Source of the DNA: Archangiaceae bacterium
GTDB lineage: Bacteria > Myxococcota > Myxococcia > Myxococcales > Myxococcaceae
Direction of reading: 5' to 3'
DNA: 5,146 nt
Assembly (NCBI GenBank): GCA_023248915.1
Contig: JAHFDQ010000458.1
Span: 1-5,146 of the forward strand
Of this stretch, positions 1 through 3,700 are shown piece by piece. Each line of letters begins with the position of its first letter. Within the stretch, counting starts at the first letter, position 1. Under the pieces are notes generated by a model that was not told the origin of the DNA, did no database searches, and saw nothing but the letters and a program-made list of their open reading frames with translations. The position numbers and the translations under genes were made by a program.

Positions 1-26
1 AGCTGGGCCGGCCGGCCGCCTCAGCT
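1..26 (-). terminator. GC-rich inverted repeat at the trxC stop codon (possible terminator, cut by window edge)
   Basis: AGCTG at 1-5 pairs with CAGCT at 22-26. The stem continues with a G6-T21 wobble and G7-C20, a C8/C19 mismatch, then 9-11 with 16-18 around a CCGG loop. The outer arm overlaps the trxC stop (21-23) and last codon. A transcript of the minus strand would form this hairpin directly at the end of trxC. Whether a U-tract follows cannot be seen because the window ends, so the terminator call is tentative. Confidence 0.3.
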
Positions 27-449
27 GACTCCGTTTTGCGCGAGCCACCGGCTGAACGCGGGGGCGGGCATTGTCCCGCTCTGGCGGGCCGCCTCGCGGC
101 CGTCGCGAAACACGATGAAGGTGGGAATGCCGCGAACGCCGAGGCGGGCCGAGGGCGCTGGGTGCTCGTCGGTGTTGACCTTCAACACCACGGCCCGGCC
201 CTTCAACTGGGTGCCAATCTTCTCGAGCACGGGAGCCGCCGTCCGGCAGGGGCCGCACCACGGGGCCCAGAAGTCCACCACCACCGGCACCGGCGCTCCC
301 GAGACGGCGCGCTCGAAGGCCTCGCCATCGACTTCCTGCGGCGCCCCCGTGGTGTCAAGGGTGGCCTTGCAGCGCCCGCACGTCGGCTGCCCGCTGGGCG
401 GCTCGGGGGGGACGCGGTTGAAGGTTCCGCAGGAAGCGCAGCGATACAT
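21..449 (-). CDS. trxC: Thioredoxin 2 (TrxC-type) with N-terminal zinc ribbon
   Basis: Complete 142-residue thiol-disulfide reductase. Seen: an N-terminal zinc ribbon with Cys4, Cys7, Cys24 and Cys27 (CX2C-X16-CX2C), then a thioredoxin fold with the active site WCGPC at residues 64-68, the preceding VVVDFWAP strand, and the cis-proline loop GIPTF at 107-111. E. coli TrxC (139 residues) has the same CX2C-X16-CX2C spacing and a similar CGRC second knuckle, so this is thioredoxin 2 rather than TrxA. Known role: reduces disulfides in cytoplasmic proteins using electrons from thioredoxin reductase; the zinc ribbon is redox-sensitive. No signal peptide or membrane segment, so it is cytoplasmic. The ATG at 449 is chosen because the zinc ribbon begins at once and GGAG lies five bases upstream. 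The frame stays open far upstream, but that translation is Arg-rich shadow of other genes. It is 152 bases downstream of the small membrane-protein gene, so it may have its own promoter. Confidence 0.95.
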   Translation of the reverse strand: MYRCASCGTFNRVPPEPPSGQPTCGRCKATLDTTGAPQEVDGEAFERAVSGAPVPVVVDFWAPWCGPCRTAAPVLEKIGTQLKGRAVVLKVNTDEHPAPSARLGVRGIPTFIVFRDGREAARQSGTMPAPAFSRWLAQNGVS

Positions 450-454
450 GGGGA

Positions 455-458
455 CTCC
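455..458 (-). promoter_or_regulatory. Ribosome binding site of trxC
   Basis: GGAG on the minus strand, separated by TCCCC (five bases) from the ATG at 449. It fixes the trxC start within a frame that is open for many hundreds of bases upstream. Confidence 0.6.
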
Positions 459-553
459 GGGCGTCCCCCATAGATAGCGCAGGGCGGCGCGTCGTCCAGG
501 GGCACGAAGTGGACAGAGGCCTCGCGCTGACAGTGGGGGAGTCGCCGGGCTGA

Positions 554-574
554 CGCTCGGCTGGAAGCCAAGCG
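554..574. other. Strong hairpin in the spacer between the small membrane-protein gene and trxC
   Basis: The spacer 450-601 holds no convincing gene. Within it, CGCTCGGCT (554-562) and AGCCAAGCG (566-574) form a nine-base-pair stem with a three-base loop and one wobble or mismatched pair depending on strand (G-U in the minus-strand transcript). No T-run follows on either strand, so it is not a canonical intrinsic terminator. It could attenuate or process a transcript running from the upstream genes into trxC, or protect an upstream 3' end. I see no convincing sigma-70 promoter in the spacer; a TGGACG/TATCTA pair with 16-base spacing just before trxC on the minus strand is too weak to call. Confidence 0.4.
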
Positions 575-593
575 GGCTCGAACGCAGCCTCCC
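568..593 (-). repeat. Imperfect 26-bp direct repeat, copy 2 (spacer)
   Basis: Matches 691-716 inside the small membrane-protein gene at 20 of 26 positions by eye, sharing the minus-strand core GGGAGGCT-(A/G)-CGTTC. Copies are 123 bases apart. It partly overlaps the spacer hairpin. It could be decayed duplication or chance in GC-rich DNA. Confidence 0.3.
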
Positions 594-601
594 CCGCCCA
601 G

Positions 602-766
602 CTAATCCCCGAGCTTGAAGCCGACCCAGATGCCCAAGAGCCCGCCGACGACACTGCCGAGCAGCCCCGAAAACGAAATCATGTCGGCGCCCCACAGGAC
701 TGGAACGTAGCCTCCCGCCGTCGAGCCCACCGCGACGCCAATCCAGATGAGTGTCTTCTTGCTCAA
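602..766 (-). CDS. Small glycine-zipper membrane protein (54 aa), function unknown
   Basis: A 54-residue protein starting with TTG (MSKKTLIWIG...) and ending FKLGD-stop. Two hydrophobic helices are visible, roughly residues 5-27 and 30-50, separated by a short turn (WGAD), with Lys at both ends. Glycines fall every fourth residue in both helices: Gly10/14/18, and Gly37/41/45/49/53, a GxxxG zipper that suggests tight helix packing or oligomerisation. Third codon positions are about 83 percent G or C, as expected for a real gene here. The reading frame begins 12 bases after the stop of the large surface-protein gene, in the same frame, so cotranscription and coupled translation are likely. GGGGG lies six bases before the TTG; no ATG or GTG lies between the upstream stop and the TTG. 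From memory, short hypothetical proteins with a similar MxKKTLIWIG...GGxxGIWxGxKL pattern occur in diverse bacteria; I cannot name a function. It may be missed by annotation because it is short and starts with TTG. Confidence 0.75.
   Translation of the reverse strand: MSKKTLIWIGVAVGSTAGGYVPVLWGADMISFSGLLGSVVGGLLGIWVGFKLGD
691..716 (-). repeat. Imperfect 26-bp direct repeat, copy 1 (inside small membrane-protein gene)
   Basis: Encodes residues about 17-26 of the small protein (around GGYVPVLW). Its partner lies in the spacer at 568-593. The coding copy is constrained by the protein, so if the similarity is real the spacer copy is the likelier derivative. Confidence 0.3.
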
Positions 767-778
767 TCCAGGCCCCCA
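767..778 (-). promoter_or_regulatory. Twelve-base junction with G-rich ribosome binding site
   Basis: Between the TGA of the large gene (781-779) and the TTG at 766 lie four sense codons without a stop in the same frame. The G-run at 777-773 sits six bases before TTG and can pair, partly by wobble, with the CCUCC of 16S rRNA. This is the best support for the TTG start and for translational coupling. Confidence 0.4.
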
Positions 779-3700
779 TCAGCAGCGGTTTGCTCGGGCC
801 GCCCGGGCGGCAATCCGCCGCAGACGCACGGCGAGGCCGAAGGCCAGCAAAGCCAGGCTCGCCGCATCCCTGCCCGAGCCGCAACCGCAGCCCAGCGGCG
901 TCTGCACCGCCGGCGCCGCGTCCACCGTCACCATCAACTCCTGAGTGGTGGTGCCGGCCGGGTTGGTGGCGGCCAGGACGAGGCGCACTGCGCCGGCAGC
1001 GCTGGGCGTCCACACGACTTCCCCGGTGTCGGGGTTGATGGACGCGCCCGGCGGTTCTCCTACCCGCTCTCCGTGCTCCAGCTTGCCGAGGGCGAAGTGG
1101 AAGGGCCTCGAGCCGCGCAAGGACGGCCGGCCGTCTTCGTCGTACTGGTACGGCGCGCCCACCTTCGCCTGTCGACTTCCGACGGAGATGAAGCTGGGCG
1201 GGTAGGCGCCGTCGGCCGACTGCACCGCCACCTCGACCCTGTCCGTCGACGTCAGGCCGTCGTTGTCGGTGGCGGTGAATTCGACGACGAAGTCCCCCGG
1301 CAGCAGGAAGGTGTGCACGACTTCGGCCTCGGCGCTGGTGGTGCCGTCGTCGGGGAAGGCCCAGGCGCGCGCGACCACGTAGCCGTCGTAGTCGCGGGCG
1401 ACTGAAACCAGCTTCACCTTCAACGGGGCAATGCCTTCGACGGGCTTGGCGAAGGCGCGGGCCTCCGGCGGCAACTTGTCGCCGTCCTTGACGAGGACGG
1501 TGGCCAGGGCCAGCGTGGACAAGAGGCTGTTGGAAACGCGCAACCGCACCGGGTAGAGGCCCGGCTTCAGGTAGACGTGGCTGGGGGCGGGCTGCGGCGA
1601 GAAGTCCCCGTCCCCGAATTCCCAGTAGTAGGACAACGCCTGCCCTTGCGGGTCCGTGCAGTCGCAGTGCATGGCCGCTTCCACCTGGCCCGGGGCCACC
1701 ACCCGGGTGTCGTCGACGAGAATGCGCGCACTGGGCGGAAGCGTTCCGCCGCTGCCCACCGACACCTGGACGCCCGAGATGGCGCTCGTGCCCAGGTCGT
1801 CCACCACCGACAGCGTCGGCACGTAGCCTCCGGGCGAGGTGTACCGGTGCGTCGTGCTGGCCACGTACTCGGGAGGGGTGCCGTCCCCCGGCTGCCACTC
1901 GTAGAGAATGAGCGAGTGGCCCGCGCTGGCGCTGGAAGAGGCACCGTCGAGCGCCACCTGCAGCGGGGCGTCGCCGCTGGTGGGACTGGCCTTCGCCACC
2001 GACAGGGGCGGGTTGGCCGGCACGTCCGCGACGGTCACCTGGAAGGTGTACACCGGGCCCAAGAGTGGCGCGGTGCCGGCGCGCAGCTTCACCGTGAAGG
2101 TACCTACCGACTGCGGAATCCACGTCACGTCGTGAGTCGCCACGTCCACGTGAAAGCCAGCCGGCGCCGAAACCACCTTGATCGGTGCGCTGGCGATTGA
2201 GACGTCCACCTTGCCGTCCGAGTCGTACTGGTAGGACTGCTTCAAGAGGGCCGAGCCATTGGCCGTCGGCGAGATGACGGGCAAGGTGGGCGCTCCCACC
2301 GTCACGCTGAAGGGCTGTTCCCCGTAGCCGAAGGCGTTCGAGGCCCTCAAGACGAAGTCCACCACGCCCACCTGCAGCGGCGTCCAAAGTATTTCCCCGG
2401 TGTCATGCACCACCACCGCGCTGGGAGGCCCCGCCTGCAGCGTCCAGCCAATGGGTGGAGTTCCCACCGCCGCCGGCAGGCCGGTGGCGCCGTACCGCCA
2501 CCGCTGGAACACCTGCCCGGTTGCCGTCGGCGTCGAGGTGATGGCGGGCACTGCCACCACCTGCAAGCTGAAGCTCTGTTCGGCGTAGCCGTTGGAGTCC
2601 GTCGCGCGCAATGTCACCGGGAAGAGCCCCTCGGCCGGTGGAGTCCAACTGACGGCGCCCGCCGGAGTGACTGCGAGGCCTGCGGGGCCCAGCGAAAGCG
2701 AGAAGACGATGGCCCCGGTGCCGGTGGCTTCCGCCTTGCCGTCGGCGTCGTACTGGTAGGCGACCCCCAGTTCCGTCAGCTTCCGGGGCATCGAGACGAA
2801 GACCGGTGGTGCGCCCAACGTCACCGTCACGGCTTGCGCGGCGCTGGCAAGGCCGGGCGCGGAAGCGGTGAGGGTGAAAGTGCCGGCGGCGGCGCCCTTG
2901 AAGTAGAAGCTGCCGGCGTTGCCGCTGGTGGCAATGACGAACGAGGCAGAGGGCGTCGCGCACGCCGCGTCGGAGAAGAAGCTCACTCCCGCGGGCGCGG
3001 AGGCCAGACTCGCGGTGAGGGCGGAGGCTACGGGCACCGGCGCGCCAATTCCCTCCTGTGTCTGCACTGTCGCAATGGCGGAGCAGCCGCCCGCGCCCAG
3101 GGACTGGACAGGGGTGGTGAAAGCCAGCTTCACGGGCGGAGGCTTGCAGGCGGGCGGCACGCAGGCGCTGCCCGTGGCGCAGTCGGCGTTGGCGGCGCAG
3201 GTCGCGTTGCAGGCGGTGGACGAGGCGCAGGCGTAGTTACCACACGAGGTGGTGGTGAGAGCGCACATGCCAGCCCCGTCGCATCGACGGGTACCGAGGC
3301 TGGAAGAGGTGCAGGTCGAGCCGCAGTCGCTGCCACTGGCGGCAAACCCGCACGTCCCGCTGCCGTTGCAGGTGCCGGGCTGGCAAGTGGCCGACGTCCC
3401 CGTCGGGCAGAAGTTGTTCGGGTCAGCTCCCGAGGTCGCGTTGACACAGGCGCCACTGGTGTTGCCGCCCTGGCAGCCTGTGCAGGCCACCCCGGTGCAG
3501 TAGTTGGTGGCGGTGCCGTTGAAGGCCGCCGAACAGAAAGTCGAAGTGCACTGGCTGGGGGCGGCGCACACCGCGCCCAGGGCGAGAAAGGGCTGGCAGA
3601 CGGGCGCCGCGCAGGTGCTGCCGGCAGCGCAGTCGGCGCCCGTGGCGCAGGTCGTCTTGCAGGTGGTGGAAGAGGCGCAGGCGTAATTGCCGCAGGAGGT

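Noticed and set aside
455..500. Sigma-70-like TGGACG/TATCTA promoter before trxC on the minus strand
   Set aside because: Only a partial match to both boxes with 16-base spacing; such matches occur by chance and the leader would be extremely short.
671..710. Methionine 29 of the small membrane protein as an alternative start
   Set aside because: It would remove the first glycine-zipper helix and has no ribosome binding site; the TTG start fits the upstream stop and the G-rich leader.
450..779. An ATG overlapping the large gene's stop (TGATG, ATG at 779-777) that reads in frame into trxC
   Set aside because: Translation from it (MGAWIEQEDTHLDW...) is charged, Arg-rich and featureless, while the TTG frame at 766 gives a coherent two-helix protein with high third-position GC. 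A trxC zinc ribbon is normally N-terminal.
450..2387. Very long open frame upstream of and in frame with trxC on the minus strand
   Set aside because: Its translation is Arg/Gly/Ala-rich shadow of the large surface protein and the small membrane-protein gene; only the last 142 residues (449-21) form a recognisable protein.
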